DNA of 64,000 bases from Candidatus Nitrotoga sp. CP45 (GTDB taxonomy: Bacteria > Pseudomonadota > Gammaproteobacteria > Burkholderiales > Gallionellaceae): assembly GCA_945874105.1 (NCBI GenBank), contig CAMCFJ010000011.1, forward strand, positions 1 to 64,000, written 5' to 3'. The notes beneath the pieces are model-generated. The model was given only the letters and a program-made list of their open reading frames with translations, was not told the DNA's origin and did not search any database. Positions 1-9,053 of the stretch are shown one piece after another. Position numbers and translations under genes: made by a program. Position 1 is the first letter of the stretch; every line of letters begins with the position of its first letter.

Positions 1-9
1 CTTACGGAG

Positions 10-2109
10 ATGTGCATGGGCGCAGTTCGCGCCTTTCATGAAGGAAATGTTGCGCTTTCCCGCACCTTGTTCGATAAAACGCTTGAAGCGTACCCCGACG
101 ACCCCAGCGCCTTGCACGGGCTCGCCCGACTGGACTTGAACGATGGTCAGCTGGCTACGGCTGAAAAATTGGTCCGGCGGGCAATCGAGATCAATCCGTC
201 AGTCGACGAATTTTGCATGACCATGGCGCTCATTTTAGAGGCTTCCCATAAATATGAAGAAGCACTTGCTTTTGCCCGGCAAGCGGGGATCAATCCGACA
301 TTTCAGGCTGCTGCCGATGCTCTCGCCCGGCGCCTGCCTGTAACTGCCCGAGCAACGCTTCCCGTCCAATCGTCTGCTGCAGCCATTAGCCGACTGGCGC
401 CGTGCCCATGCGGCAGCGGACATCGCTTCAAAGAATGTTGTGGCGCTATCCGGCCAAATCAAGAACCCTACATAATCAATGCCAACCACGACTCTCGCGT
501 TACGATCGTCATGACGATACGGGAACGTTACAGTCTGACAATCCAAGCCTTGAAGTCTATCCTGTCCAATACGCCCCCCATTTTCCGCCTCATTTTCGTG
601 GACTGCCATTCACCAGTCTGGATTCGTGAGCAACTTGAAACTCTGGCTCGCCAATACGGGATTGAATTGGTGCACACCGAAGAGTTCCTCTGGCCCAATC
701 AAGCCAGAGCAAAAGTTCTGGATCGCATATCGTCTGAATACACCGTCTTCATCGACAACGATGTTCAGGTTGAACCGGGCTGGCTGGAGAAGTTAGTCGC
801 CTGCGCTGATGAGACGGGTGCCGGCATTGTGGGGCCTTTGTACCTCTGGAGCGACGGCAAATCTGTTCCAAAAATTCACATGGCGGGCGGCAGGATTAAT
901 TTTTACCCTGACGTCGGCAGTGATGGACTTGTCATGGAATTGGAGCATCTGCTCATCAATCGCCGGCCAGAGGACGTGCCTGAACAGCTCGTCAGGAAGC
1001 CTTGGGATTTTGTTGAATACCACTGCATGCTGGTTCGTACCCAACTCCTGCAGGAGCATGGCCTGCTCGACGACGAAATCATCTCTGTCAACGATCATGT
1101 CGATGTTGCACTTGCAGCTAAGCGGCTGGGTTACTCCACTTACATGGAACCTTCTTCGCGCGTGAACTACCTTGCTTTCGCCGATTTTCTGCTGGGGGAT
1201 CTTTCCATTTTCAGGTTGCGCTGGTCGCGTGAAGCAGGCGAACAATGCATTCTGCATTTTGCAAAAAAATGGGGCATCTGCAACGATCAGCGTTCCTTTG
1301 GCATATTACGTACTTTTCGGAGCAAGCATGTTGGCCACATCGATCCGCTCAGGGCAAATATTCCTCCGCGCCAAGAATGGAACACTGCCATGCGCAAGGA
1401 GGAGCTGCAACAGACCCGTTCAGGCTTGCTGGATATGGCCATTGAGCGCGGCTATCAACCCGATGAGATTGCCTTGTTAGGCAATGCCTATTTCGTTGCA
1501 CAGGCATTCGTGGCCGGTGGATACCGCTCATGTGGCCGCCCCTTTATTAACCATCTATCTGGTACCGCCAGCGTGCTCCTGCGCTATGATTTTCGGATTG
1601 AAGTCGTGATGGCTGGGCTGCTGCACGCGGCATACACCCATTGCCCTGCACATCCGGAAGGCAAGCAGGCAGCGAGTGATGATGTGTGCAATAAACTCGG
1701 CGGCGAGCGCAACATGGTGGAGCGACTGGTCAGGAGCTATACGCTTAGGGGAATGAGATCGTCGAGACATCAGGTCGCGGTGATGGATGTCGGGCGATTA
1801 ACTGTTTTTGAAGCCGAAGTGGAGATGATTGCTCTTGCTAAGGAGATTGATATGTACCTGAGTGGTGAAACCCGGTACTCGGCAACTCGTCATGATGAAA
1901 TGACTCAAACACAATTGGACATGGCCGACAAAATTTGCGGGATTATTGGGGTAAGCGGCATGTCCCATAGCCCGCTGCAAGGACGTAACGATAATCGGCT
2001 ACCACCCCCGCTCAACCTTCTCACCAAGCAAAACGTGAGCTATCAGTTCAATAACGAGCATTCTGCAATCACGCCCATGACTGGCAACGCCAAATTTGTG
2101 TCCCTCTGA
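10..2109 (+). CDS. TPR / SEC-C / family 2 glycosyltransferase fusion with degenerate HD-like C-terminus (possibly 5'-partial)
   Basis: This is a multidomain protein of about 699 residues. Residues ~1-110 resemble TPR repeats. A SEC-C zinc motif (PCPCGSG...CC) lies near residues 131-146. A GT-A family 2 glycosyltransferase domain follows at ~165-400 and includes a DNDVQ stretch in place of the usual DxD. The C-terminal third (~490-640) resembles the HD region of RelA/SpoT-like proteins (GRPFINH), but its LLHD motif reads LLHA, so hydrolase activity is doubtful. The frame is open to the window edge, so the true start may lie outside. ATG 16, six bases after GGAG, is an alternative. It is presumably a cytoplasmic glycosyltransferase; the acceptor is unknown. 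Domain calls are by eye. Confidence 0.7.
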   Translation: MCMGAVRAFHEGNVALSRTLFDKTLEAYPDDPSALHGLARLDLNDGQLATAEKLVRRAIEINPSVDEFCMTMALILEASHKYEEALAFARQAGINPTFQAAADALARRLPVTARATLPVQSSAAAISRLAPCPCGSGHRFKECCGAIRPNQEPYIINANHDSRVTIVMTIRERYSLTIQALKSILSNTPPIFRLIFVDCHSPVWIREQLETLARQYGIELVHTEEFLWPNQARAKVLDRISSEYTVFIDNDVQVEPGWLEKLVACADETGAGIVGPLYLWSDGKSVPKIHMAGGRINFYPDVGSDGLVMELEHLLINRRPEDVPEQLVRKPWDFVEYHCMLVRTQLLQEHGLLDDEIISVNDHVDVALAAKRLGYSTYMEPSSRVNYLAFADFLLGDLSIFRLRWSREAGEQCILHFAKKWGICNDQRSFGILRTFRSKHVGHIDPLRANIPPRQEWNTAMRKEELQQTRSGLLDMAIERGYQPDEIALLGNAYFVAQAFVAGGYRSCGRPFINHLSGTASVLLRYDFRIEVVMAGLLHAAYTHCPAHPEGKQAASDDVCNKLGGERNMVERLVRSYTLRGMRSSRHQVAVMDVGRLTVFEAEVEMIALAKEIDMYLSGETRYSATRHDEMTQTQLDMADKICGIIGVSGMSHSPLQGRNDNRLPPPLNLLTKQNVSYQFNNEHSAITPMTGNAKFVSL

Positions 2110-2111
2110 AT

Positions 2112-2297
2112 AATCCCAACGAATGTGCTGATCCGACCGGCACGATTTCTTGCGGACAGGCGCGTAATGTATTACGACATGCTGAAGGGGTGACGGGTGT
2201 CGTGAATTTCCACGACGAAATCGGCGATGGTGAGTTGTAATTGATGAGTCCACAGCTTGCTGGCCGTGTTATGGCTGACAATCTTGAGCTTCCATAG
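2112..2297 (+). pseudogene. Possible decayed C-terminal fragment of a PhoH-like ATPase
   Basis: In frame 3 after the glycosyltransferase, the translation contains ARNVLRHAEGV, then NFHDE, an in-frame TAA, and then SPQLAGRVMADNLE. This order resembles the PhoH C-terminus (a VLR..EGI stretch, then F...D, then HPLVARIV.AYE). There is no start, Walker motif or intact frame. The alternative is chance similarity in a 190-base convergent gap. Inference only. Confidence 0.25.
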
Positions 2298-2298
2298 C

Positions 2299-3648
2299 TT
2301 ACCGTTTGCCGGGCAACATGCCCTTCATGCCGCGCATCAATTTACCTATGCCGCCTTTGCTGAACATCTTCATCATCTTTTGCATTTGTTCGAACTGGTT
2401 CAACAATTGATTGACGTGCATCACCTGAACCCCCGCTCCGGTGGCGATGCGGCGTTTGCGGGAAGCTTTAATGAGTTCCGGGTGGGAACGTTCTTGCATT
2501 GTCATTGAATTAATGATGCCTTCAGTGCGATTGACGGCACGGTCGTCCATCTTGGCACCTGCCGCAGCCTGACCGAGTTGTGCAGGTAGTTTATCCATCA
2601 GGGCAGTCATGCCGCCCATTTTGCGCATTTGCACGATTTGCATCTTGAAATCGTTGAGATCAAATCCGTGACCACTTTTGATTTTCTTGGCCAGTTTTTC
2701 AGCCTCGGCCTGATCAATCTCACGGTGGACATCTTCAATCAGCGACAATACATCGCCCATGCCTAATACGCGCGAAGCCATGCGCTCTGGGTGGAAGGCT
2801 TCCAAGCCATTGAGCTTTTCGCTCACGCCAACAAATTTGATCGGTTTGCCGGTGATGTGCCGTACCGACAAGGCCGCCCCGCCCCGCGCATCGCCATCCA
2901 GTTTGGTGAGGATAATACCGCTTAGCGGCAATGCCTCACCAAATGCTTTCGCGGTATTCACGGCGTCCTGACCGGTCATGGCGTCCACAACGAACAGGGT
3001 TTCAATCGGATTAAGGGCAGCATGCAATTGCTGAATTTCTTCCATCATTGCGGCATTGATCGCAAGGCGACCAGCAGTATCCACAATCAGCACATCGTGG
3101 TGATGCTTGCGCGCGTAATCAAGCGCCGCCAGTGCTATATCGCGCGGTTTCTGGCTAATGTCAGAGGAGAAAAAATCGATTTCCAGTTGCTGCGCCAGGA
3201 TGCGCAATTGCTCGATTGCAGCAGGGCGGTAAACGTCGCAACTAACCAGCAACACTTTTTTCTTCATCTGCTCGCGCAGCAATTTGGCAAGTTTGCCACT
3301 CGTGGTAGTCTTGCCTGCGCCCTGCAAACCAGCCATCAGAATCACGGCCGGCGGCACGGTGGTGAGATTCAACGCATCATTGTGTTCACCCATCAACTTG
3401 GTCAGCTCGCGATGTACGATACCAATCAATGCTTGTCCCGGCGTCAAGCTGCCCAACACTTCTTGTCCCAGCGCAGCCTGTTTCACCTGGGCAGTGAATT
3501 CTTTAACCACAGGCAGCGCCACGTCAGCTTCCAACAGGGCCAAGCGTACTTCACGCAAGGCATCCTGGATGTTGCTATCAGACAAGCGCGCTTGTCCCCG
3601 CAGGTTTTTTATAACGCCTGAAAGGCGTTGTGTAAGGTTGTCCAGCAT
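2299..3648 (-). CDS. ffh: Signal recognition particle protein Ffh (SRP54)
   Basis: Ffh is the GTPase subunit of the signal recognition particle. It binds 4.5S RNA and the signal sequences of nascent membrane proteins and docks with FtsY. The 449 residues match the family length. The N domain covers ~1-90. The G domain carries the P-loop GLQGAGKT at 107-114, then DTAGR and TKLDGDARGG. The methionine-rich M domain follows (MRKMGGM, MMKMFSKGG, MRGMKGMLPG). An AGGAG lies about eight bases before the ATG. It is divergent from the ypjD-like gene across a 72-base gap. Confidence 0.97.
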   Translation of the reverse strand: MLDNLTQRLSGVIKNLRGQARLSDSNIQDALREVRLALLEADVALPVVKEFTAQVKQAALGQEVLGSLTPGQALIGIVHRELTKLMGEHNDALNLTTVPPAVILMAGLQGAGKTTTSGKLAKLLREQMKKKVLLVSCDVYRPAAIEQLRILAQQLEIDFFSSDISQKPRDIALAALDYARKHHHDVLIVDTAGRLAINAAMMEEIQQLHAALNPIETLFVVDAMTGQDAVNTAKAFGEALPLSGIILTKLDGDARGGAALSVRHITGKPIKFVGVSEKLNGLEAFHPERMASRVLGMGDVLSLIEDVHREIDQAEAEKLAKKIKSGHGFDLNDFKMQIVQMRKMGGMTALMDKLPAQLGQAAAGAKMDDRAVNRTEGIINSMTMQERSHPELIKASRKRRIATGAGVQVMHVNQLLNQFEQMQKMMKMFSKGGIGKLMRGMKGMLPGKR

Positions 3649-3720
3649 GATATCGCTCCTGATTTCCGCAGCATTGGCTATAGTGTAGAATCCGCGAAGT
3701 CTAAAACATCCTGACTAAAA

Positions 3721-4533
3721 ATGTCGAATCTTCCGCTCTATGTAATCACCTTTCTTGCGTATAGCATGTTAGCGGTATATTTTTGGCGTGCACAATCTGC
3801 TGGAAGTATAGATACCTTAAACCGTGGAATGATTGGCCATGCTGTATTGCTACCGCTAGCACTCCATGCGTATCTGCTGTATAGCAATTTATTCGGTGGT
3901 GGTGATCTGAACCTGGGGTTAATTAATGCGCTATCGTTGATCTTGTGGCTGACCATGCTGGTGTATTGGGTAGCACGCTTTTTTTACCCGATTGCCAGCC
4001 TGCAAACTTTAGTGTTGCCTCTGGCAGCAGGAGGTGCGTTACTGCCAGCGCTGTTTCCTGCGGCTCATCCGCTAACGAACAATTTTTCATTTGTCCTTGA
4101 GGCACATATTCTGGCAGCAATGCTCGCCTACAGTCTGTTCACTATTGCGGTGCTGCATGCGGGTCTGATGTCACTGGTGGAAAAACGCCTGCACCATGCT
4201 ACGCTACCGCGCGTGCTGCAAGGCTTGCCACCATTGCTCACCATGGAAACCTTATTATTCCGCATCATCGGCGCAGGTTTTGTTCTGCTCACTCTGACAT
4301 TGGCGTCAGGCGTTGTCTTTTCCGATCAGTTATTTGGCAAGCCGTGGCAATTCAACCACAAAATGCTGTTCGGTTTTATTTCCTGGTGCGTGTTCGCAGT
4401 GTTGTTATTGGGCCATCATTATAAAGGCTGGCGCGGGCGTACTGCGGTGCGGTGGACAATGAGCGGCTTCATTTTCTTGCTGCTCGCCTATCTGGGCACC
4501 AAATTTGTGTTGGAAGTGTTACTGCATCGCTAA
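3721..4533 (+). CDS. ypjD: Inner-membrane CcsA/YpjD-family protein
   Basis: A 270-residue, very hydrophobic protein with about eight predicted membrane spans, including a C-terminal FNHKMLFGFISW segment. It matches the cytochrome c assembly CcsA/HemX-like family known as YpjD in enterobacteria. It commonly stands divergent to ffh in proteobacteria, as here. The family is related to haem-handling proteins of cytochrome c maturation, but YpjD itself has no settled reaction. The conserved region has His-containing segments (LEAHILAAMLAYSLF, NHKM). The start at 3721 fits, although the ribosome-binding site is weak. Confidence 0.85.
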   Translation: MSNLPLYVITFLAYSMLAVYFWRAQSAGSIDTLNRGMIGHAVLLPLALHAYLLYSNLFGGGDLNLGLINALSLILWLTMLVYWVARFFYPIASLQTLVLPLAAGGALLPALFPAAHPLTNNFSFVLEAHILAAMLAYSLFTIAVLHAGLMSLVEKRLHHATLPRVLQGLPPLLTMETLLFRIIGAGFVLLTLTLASGVVFSDQLFGKPWQFNHKMLFGFISWCVFAVLLLGHHYKGWRGRTAVRWTMSGFIFLLLAYLGTKFVLEVLLHR

Positions 4534-4539
4534 TGTCAC

Positions 4540-4569
4540 TTGCCATAACACTGTAAAGTGTCGTAAAAT
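4540..4569 (+). promoter_or_regulatory. Putative sigma-70 promoter of the rpsP operon
   Basis: TTGCCA (4540-4545) and TAAAAT (4564-4569) are separated by 18 bases. A GC-rich CTGCGCCC discriminator follows, as is usual for stringently controlled ribosomal promoters. It lies about 40 bases upstream of the rpsP ATG. Matched by eye only. Confidence 0.6.
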
Positions 4570-4608
4570 CTGCGCCCTTTGGCATTTGCTAACGATAAAG
4601 TAGAAACT

Positions 4609-4863
4609 ATGGTTATTATTCGATTTGCACGCGGCGGCTCCAAGAATCGCCCGTTTTTTAATGTAGTTGTGGCCGATTCGCGCAATCGCCGTGATGGCCG
4701 ATTCATCGAACGCGTTGGTTTTTATAACCCGGTAGCCCCGGAAGGCCCCGAAGGCATGCGCATCCAACTGGATCGCGTGGCTTTCTGGCAAGAAAAAGGC
4801 GCGCAATTGAGTGATGCCGTCGCCAAACTGGTCAAGCGCGCTGGTGCCGCAGCAAAAGCATAA
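4609..4863 (+). CDS. rpsP: 30S ribosomal protein S16
   Basis: S16 is a small primary-binding protein of the 30S subunit. The 84 residues begin [17 protein letters not shown] and contain the family signature for binding 16S rRNA ([15 protein letters not shown]). The ATG at 4609 was chosen over an upstream in-frame start because S16 proteins begin exactly at this MV(I/V)IR sequence. First gene of the classic rpsP-rimM-trmD-rplS operon; rimM follows after 13 bases. Confidence 0.97.
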   Translation: MVIIRFARGGSKNRPFFNVVVADSRNRRDGRFIERVGFYNPVAPEGPEGMRIQLDRVAFWQEKGAQLSDAVAKLVKRAGAAAKA

Positions 4864-4876
4864 CCAATCAGACTCC

Positions 4877-5398
4877 ATGATCGTTATGGGGCGCGTGGCA
4901 GGTGCGCAGGGAATTCTCGGCTGGGTGAAAGTTAAAACTTACACCGAGTCCGTGGATAGTCTTGTTGACTATCCCATTTGGTGGCTGGGAGACGAGAATC
5001 ATCCTTGGCGCGAGATAACCGTGGAAGACTTTGCTGTGCATAGCAAAGGCTTGGTCGCCAAATTCCCCGGCAGCAACGACAGAACCACCGCCGAAAAATA
5101 TACAGGTTTGCTGGTGGCAGTACCGCGCAGCAGCCTGCCTCAACAGCCTGAGGATGAATATTATTGGTCGGATCTAATCGGGCTGACGGTGGTTAATCTC
5201 GCTGGCGAATGCCTGGGAGTGGTGGACAACCTTATGGATACCGGTGCTAATCAGGTGCTGTGTGTGCAGGAAGACCCGTCCAAAAAAAATCGGGGGGAAT
5301 TATTAATCCCATTCATCGCCAGCGCAATCAAGCACGTGGACTTGACGGAAAAAGTGATACGTGTCGATTGGTCAACCGATTGGGCCGCAAAGCACTGA
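4877..5398 (+). CDS. rimM: Ribosome maturation factor RimM
   Basis: RimM assists 16S rRNA processing and assembly of the 30S head by binding S19. The 173-residue form starting at ATG 4877 begins MIVMGRVAGAQGILGWVKVK, the expected N-terminal RimM barrel. The C-terminal PRC-barrel part contains YYWSDLIG and LIPF. The start was chosen so that it does not overlap rpsP; the longer frame would extend into S16. Only nine bases separate it from trmD, so co-translation is likely. Confidence 0.96.
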   Translation: MIVMGRVAGAQGILGWVKVKTYTESVDSLVDYPIWWLGDENHPWREITVEDFAVHSKGLVAKFPGSNDRTTAEKYTGLLVAVPRSSLPQQPEDEYYWSDLIGLTVVNLAGECLGVVDNLMDTGANQVLCVQEDPSKKNRGELLIPFIASAIKHVDLTEKVIRVDWSTDWAAKH

Positions 5399-5407
5399 GC
5401 AGCGGCA

Positions 5408-6184
5408 ATGCGCTTTGATGTAATTACGCTATTCCCGGAAATGTTCGACGCGATTACCCAATATGGGGTAACGCGGCGTGCGGCAGAGCAAGGCAAGTTT
5501 GTGCTCCAAACATGGAATCCGCGTGAGTTCACCAGCGACAAGCATCGTTCCGTGGATGACCGACCTTATGGCGGTGGCCCGGGAATGTTGATGTTGGCAG
5601 AGCCACTAGCGCAGGCAATCGCAACAGCGAAACAAAGCCAAGCGCAAACTGGCGTGGTCAAAAGTTGTGTAATCCACCTGTCACCACAAGGACGACAACT
5701 AACCCACGAAGTGGTGAAGGAACTTTTGGAGCGGAATGAGGGTTTGATTCTGCTGGCAAGCCGTTACGAGGGTGTTGATGAACGCCTGATACGACAGCAG
5801 GTGGATGAAGAGCTTTCCATCGGCGACTACGTGTTATCCGGTGGCGAGTTGGCATCAATGGTGCTGATAGACAGTCTGGTGCGGCACTTGCCCGGTGTGC
5901 TGGGGGATGCCGAATCAGCACAGCAGGACTCGTTTGTAGCAGGCTTGCTGGATTGTCCGCATTACACGCGGCCAGAAATTTTTGAAGGCGAAGGCATACC
6001 GGAGGTTTTACTTTCCGGGCACCACGCCGAGATAGAGAAGTGGCGGTTGAAGCAGTCGCTGGGACGAACCTGGCAACGCCGCCCGGATTTGCTGGCACAA
6101 CGCCAGTTAACAAAACAGGAAGCTCGACTACTGGCAGAGTACCAGCAGGAACAAGCATCCGTACAACAAGAGGAAATAAAATGA
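5408..6184 (+). CDS. trmD: tRNA (guanine-37-N1)-methyltransferase TrmD
   Basis: TrmD transfers a methyl group from SAM to G37 of tRNAs that carry G36-G37, which prevents +1 frameshifting. The 258 residues begin with the family signature [13 protein letters not shown]. They contain the trefoil-knot SAM site ([13 protein letters not shown] and [10 protein letters not shown]) and the catalytic-region [11 protein letters not shown]. The length is normal. Its stop overlaps the rplS start by four bases (ATGA), so the two are coupled. Confidence 0.97.
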   Translation: MRFDVITLFPEMFDAITQYGVTRRAAEQGKFVLQTWNPREFTSDKHRSVDDRPYGGGPGMLMLAEPLAQAIATAKQSQAQTGVVKSCVIHLSPQGRQLTHEVVKELLERNEGLILLASRYEGVDERLIRQQVDEELSIGDYVLSGGELASMVLIDSLVRHLPGVLGDAESAQQDSFVAGLLDCPHYTRPEIFEGEGIPEVLLSGHHAEIEKWRLKQSLGRTWQRRPDLLAQRQLTKQEARLLAEYQQEQASVQQEEIK

Positions 6185-6549
6185 ATCTGATCGCAATACT
6201 TGAACAAGAAGAAATTGCCCGCCTGGGAAAAGTAATCCCGAGCTTCGCTCCTGGCGATACGGTTATCGTCAATGTGAACGTGGTCGAAGGTGAACGTAAA
6301 CGCGTGCAGGCTTATGAAGGTGTAGTGATTGCAAAGCGCAATCGTGGTTTGAACTCATCTTTCATCGTGCGGAAAATTTCCGCTGGTGAAGGTGTGGAAC
6401 GTACTTTTCAAACCTATTCAACGGCCATCGCCAGTATCGAAGTAAAGCGCCGTGGTGATGTGCGTCGTGCCAAGCTGTACTACTTGCGTGACCGTTCCGG
6501 AAAATCCGCACGTATCAAGGAAAAACTCCCTAACCGCAAAGCGGTTTAA
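6181..6549 (+). CDS. rplS: 50S ribosomal protein L19
   Basis: L19 lies at the 30S-50S interface of the ribosome. The 122 residues begin [17 protein letters not shown] and contain the conserved [11 protein letters not shown] and [17 protein letters not shown] stretches. ATG 6181 lies within the trmD stop overlap and follows GAGGAAATAAA. An upstream in-frame start exists but would duplicate trmD coding sequence. Last gene of the rpsP operon, followed by hairpins. Confidence 0.97.
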   Translation: MNLIAILEQEEIARLGKVIPSFAPGDTVIVNVNVVEGERKRVQAYEGVVIAKRNRGLNSSFIVRKISAGEGVERTFQTYSTAIASIEVKRRGDVRRAKLYYLRDRSGKSARIKEKLPNRKAV

Positions 6550-6563
6550 GTCTGCAGTTAGTT

Positions 6564-6594
6564 ATTCTCATTTTTATTTAATTAAAATGAGAAT
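6564..6594. repeat. Perfect 11-bp inverted repeat downstream of rplS
   Basis: ATTCTCATTTT (6564-6574) is repeated in inverted form as AAAATGAGAAT (6584-6594) around a 9-base loop. It is AT-rich, has no T-run after it, and sits just upstream of a better terminator. It could stabilise the 3' end of the mRNA or bind a protein dimer. Confidence 0.6.
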
Positions 6595-6606
6595 TGGCAA
6601 ATTGAT

Positions 6607-6634
6607 AGCCTCCGGCAAAACTGGAGGCTTTCTG
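6607..6634 (+). terminator. Rho-independent terminator of the rpsP-rplS operon
   Basis: The stem AGCCTCC (6607-6613) pairs with GGAGGCT (6623-6629) and is followed by TTTCTGCTT. It is placed about 60 bases after the rplS stop. Confidence 0.75.
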
Positions 6635-6944
6635 CTTGGAACACCTCAAAGGCTCTGGTAAGCCATAAGCCCTCAAAAGCGGCTAGGCCCAAATTGCATT
6701 TGGTCTTAACGTTTGTCTTCCTGCTCCATATCACTTACTTACACCACCTGAGAATAAACTCTGCATGATATTTGCAGGTTCTCATATGTCCCAGACCCTG
6801 ATACTCTTTTGCTTTGAAACTCCTTCTTTTGATAGACACAGAAGTTTCAATACGACCAGCGTATAGGTCAAACTCTGGTGAGCCACCCGGCTAAGCGGGG
6901 AATTACCTCATGAAGTTAGCCAATTATTCGTGCAAGGAAGGTAA
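6635..6944. other. Intergenic stretch without a recognised gene
   Basis: About 310 bases between the rplS terminator and ogt. No open frame with convincing family features was seen on either strand. The last 20 bases carry the ogt ribosome-binding site (AAGGAAGG). On the minus strand a short open stretch reads MRTCKYHAEFILRWCK, which faintly recalls IS200-type transposases but is too short to call. Confidence 0.4.
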
Positions 6945-7454
6945 ATGAATTATCAGGCAAAGCTATCGACACCTTTTGGTATGCTCGGTATCCGCTGTGA
7001 GGCGGATGCGCTGGTCGGCATCGACTTTCTGGAGCCGGATGCCACGCCACAACCGCCGAGCCATGCGTTCGCTCGAGAGGTGTGCGAACAATTGCAGGCA
7101 TATTTCATTAATCCAAATTTTCTTTTTAATCTTTCACTCAAGCTAAACGGCACTGTCCATCAAACAAAAGTGTGGCAGGCAATATCTGCTATTCCATCCG
7201 GTCAAACACAACATTATGGCGATCTTGCCACGTTACTAGCTTCCAGCCCGCGTGCGGTTGGTCAGGCGTGCGGTGCAAATCCCATTCCCATTGTCATCCC
7301 CTGCCATCGAGTGGTGGGCAAGTCTGGTATCGGCGGCTTCATACACCAGCGCGAGGGGGATGCGCTGGATATCAAATGCTGGTTGCTGGCATATGAAAAG
7401 CAATCAAACCAGGGAGTCCATCATTCATGCGCAAAGGGAAGCAACTACAGCTGA
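6945..7454 (+). CDS. ogt: Methylated-DNA--protein-cysteine methyltransferase
   Basis: A suicide repair enzyme that moves the alkyl group from O6-alkylguanine to its own cysteine. The 169 residues contain the active-site motif IPCHRVVGKSG (~125-135) and the DNA-binding helix region with RAVGQACGANP. The methyl-acceptor cysteine is in PCHR. An AAGGAAGG lies just before ATG 6945. It stands 21 bases upstream of xerD and probably shares a transcript. It could equally be named Ada-C type; Ogt fits the length. Confidence 0.93.
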   Translation: MNYQAKLSTPFGMLGIRCEADALVGIDFLEPDATPQPPSHAFAREVCEQLQAYFINPNFLFNLSLKLNGTVHQTKVWQAISAIPSGQTQHYGDLATLLASSPRAVGQACGANPIPIVIPCHRVVGKSGIGGFIHQREGDALDIKCWLLAYEKQSNQGVHHSCAKGSNYS

Positions 7455-7475
7455 CATTCCGCATGACAAAATCTT

Positions 7476-8372
7476 ATGAACAACACTGACATCCTGGATG
7501 AATTCTGCGACTGCCTGTGGCTGGAAGACGGCTTATCGCGCAACACGCTGGAAAGCTATAGGCGCGATCTGTGCAAATTCATTCTCTGGATGGAACAACA
7601 GCACAGCTCTACCTTGCTGGAAGCAACACACGCTGATATCCAGGGCTTTCTCGCCTATTTGGTCATCAAGCAAAAAGCCAAAGCCACGAGTACCAGCCGC
7701 GCCATATCAAGCCTCAAACGCCTGTTCCGTTACCTGTTACGGCAAAGCAAAGTAGATGCAGACCCCACCCTGCAAATCGCCACCCCCAAGCTGCCGCGTA
7801 GCCTGCCAACAACGCTCACCGAAAAAGATGTGGATATGCTGCTGCATGCACCTGATATGAATACACCGCTCGGCATGCGTGATCGCACTATGCTGGAAGT
7901 ACTCTATGCCAGCGGTCTGCGCGTGTCCGAGTTGATCAACTTGAGCGTCGCACAGGTCAGCCTCGACATGGGCGTAGTGCGCGTAATGGGCAAGGGTAAT
8001 AAAGAACGTCTGGTACCGCTGGGAGAGGAAGCGCTGGACTGGCTTCACCGCTATCTGGTTGATGCACGCCCGATCTTGCTGGGCAATAAATTAAATGCTG
8101 CGATGTTCGTTACTAAACGTGGTACAGCGATGACGCGACAGATGTTCTGGTATCTCATCAAGCGTCACGCAAAGCACGGTGGCCTACACAAGCCACTGTC
8201 GCCGCATACCTTGCGCCATGCCTTCGCCACCCATTTGCTTAATCACGGAGCTGATCTGCGCGTAGTGCAACTGCTGCTCGGCCATGCCGATATTTCTACC
8301 ACACAGATTTACACGCATGTTGCACGCGAACGGTTGAAGCAACTGCACGCGCAGCATCACCCGAGGGGGTAA
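7476..8372 (+). CDS. xerD: Site-specific tyrosine recombinase XerD
   Basis: XerD acts with XerC at dif to resolve chromosome dimers. It has 298 residues: an N-terminal SAM-like DNA-binding domain (~1-95) and a catalytic domain. The tyrosine-recombinase residues are present: R149 (ASGLRVSEL), H244 and R247 (HTLRH), H270 (GHADIS) and Y279 (IYTH). The length is typical. XerD rather than XerC is chosen from the EFCDCLWLEDGLSRNTLESYRRDL N-terminus. No integrated element lies next to it, so a housekeeping role is likely. Confidence 0.93.
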   Translation: MNNTDILDEFCDCLWLEDGLSRNTLESYRRDLCKFILWMEQQHSSTLLEATHADIQGFLAYLVIKQKAKATSTSRAISSLKRLFRYLLRQSKVDADPTLQIATPKLPRSLPTTLTEKDVDMLLHAPDMNTPLGMRDRTMLEVLYASGLRVSELINLSVAQVSLDMGVVRVMGKGNKERLVPLGEEALDWLHRYLVDARPILLGNKLNAAMFVTKRGTAMTRQMFWYLIKRHAKHGGLHKPLSPHTLRHAFATHLLNHGADLRVVQLLLGHADISTTQIYTHVARERLKQLHAQHHPRG

Positions 8373-8493
8373 TGGCTGCAATACATCAAACCTGTTCAGC
8401 CAAATCAGCGGTTATGTCTCTACCGGGCAATGGTTCGGATGGCCGAAATCTTAGTGAACTACTTTTTACGATTTTGAGATGCAACCTATTACA

Positions 8494-8838
8494 TTACTCG
8501 TTTATGGGGTGTCCACTTTTGATCTTGATGTTGCTTTTGACTATAACCACACCTTCAGTAGCCCGAGCAATTCCAATGGCTTTTTCCTCTTCTGATATGA
8601 GGTGAGCCGTACCGCTCAACCATACAACGCCATTATTATCCGTATCGACTTTAATGCTCTTGAACTTGCCTAAATGTCTGTCGGCGTTCAGTCGATTTTT
8701 TATTTTATTTGTTATATCCGAGTCCTTGACTATTGTCGTGGGGTCGGGATAGTCCATTTTTGAATCGGTGGCATAGCCTATACGGGGTATCAGCAATATA
8801 CCGACCATAAAACAAACTGTGGCAATTTTGATTTTCAT
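8494..8838 (-). CDS. Periplasmic BON-domain protein (OsmY-like)
   Basis: A 114-residue protein with an N-terminal signal peptide (MKIKIATVCFMVGILLIPRIGYA) and one BON domain: IKNRLNADRHLGKFKSIKVDTDNNGVVWLSGT, then the conserved A..IARATEGV. BON proteins are thought to bind phospholipids or stabilise the envelope under stress. A strong AAGGAGG precedes the ATG. The gene is convergent with xerD and stands alone. Confidence 0.85.
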   Translation of the reverse strand: MKIKIATVCFMVGILLIPRIGYATDSKMDYPDPTTIVKDSDITNKIKNRLNADRHLGKFKSIKVDTDNNGVVWLSGTAHLISEEEKAIGIARATEGVVIVKSNIKIKSGHPINE

Positions 8839-9053
8839 GATTTTGCCTCCTTGATAAAAATAAGAGTTATTAAAGTAACACGTCTTCGCTTGATTTTCAG
8901 TTCGCTAACGCTCATAAAATGTGAAATACGCCGAATCCAAAATATTTTTTCAGGGTCTAGTGCATAATTCTTTCTCATTGTTATCTGTAAACAATTGGCA
9001 TCCAATGATGCCATCTTTTCAAGAAAATTTACCGCCTGCTATGAGAGCACAAT

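Noticed and set aside
6720-6900. Minus-strand fragment resembling an IS200 transposase start
   Set aside because: Only ~16 residues of weak similarity and no intact frame.
8372-8605. 77-codon plus-strand frame after xerD
   Set aside because: Mostly antisense to the BON gene, no family features.
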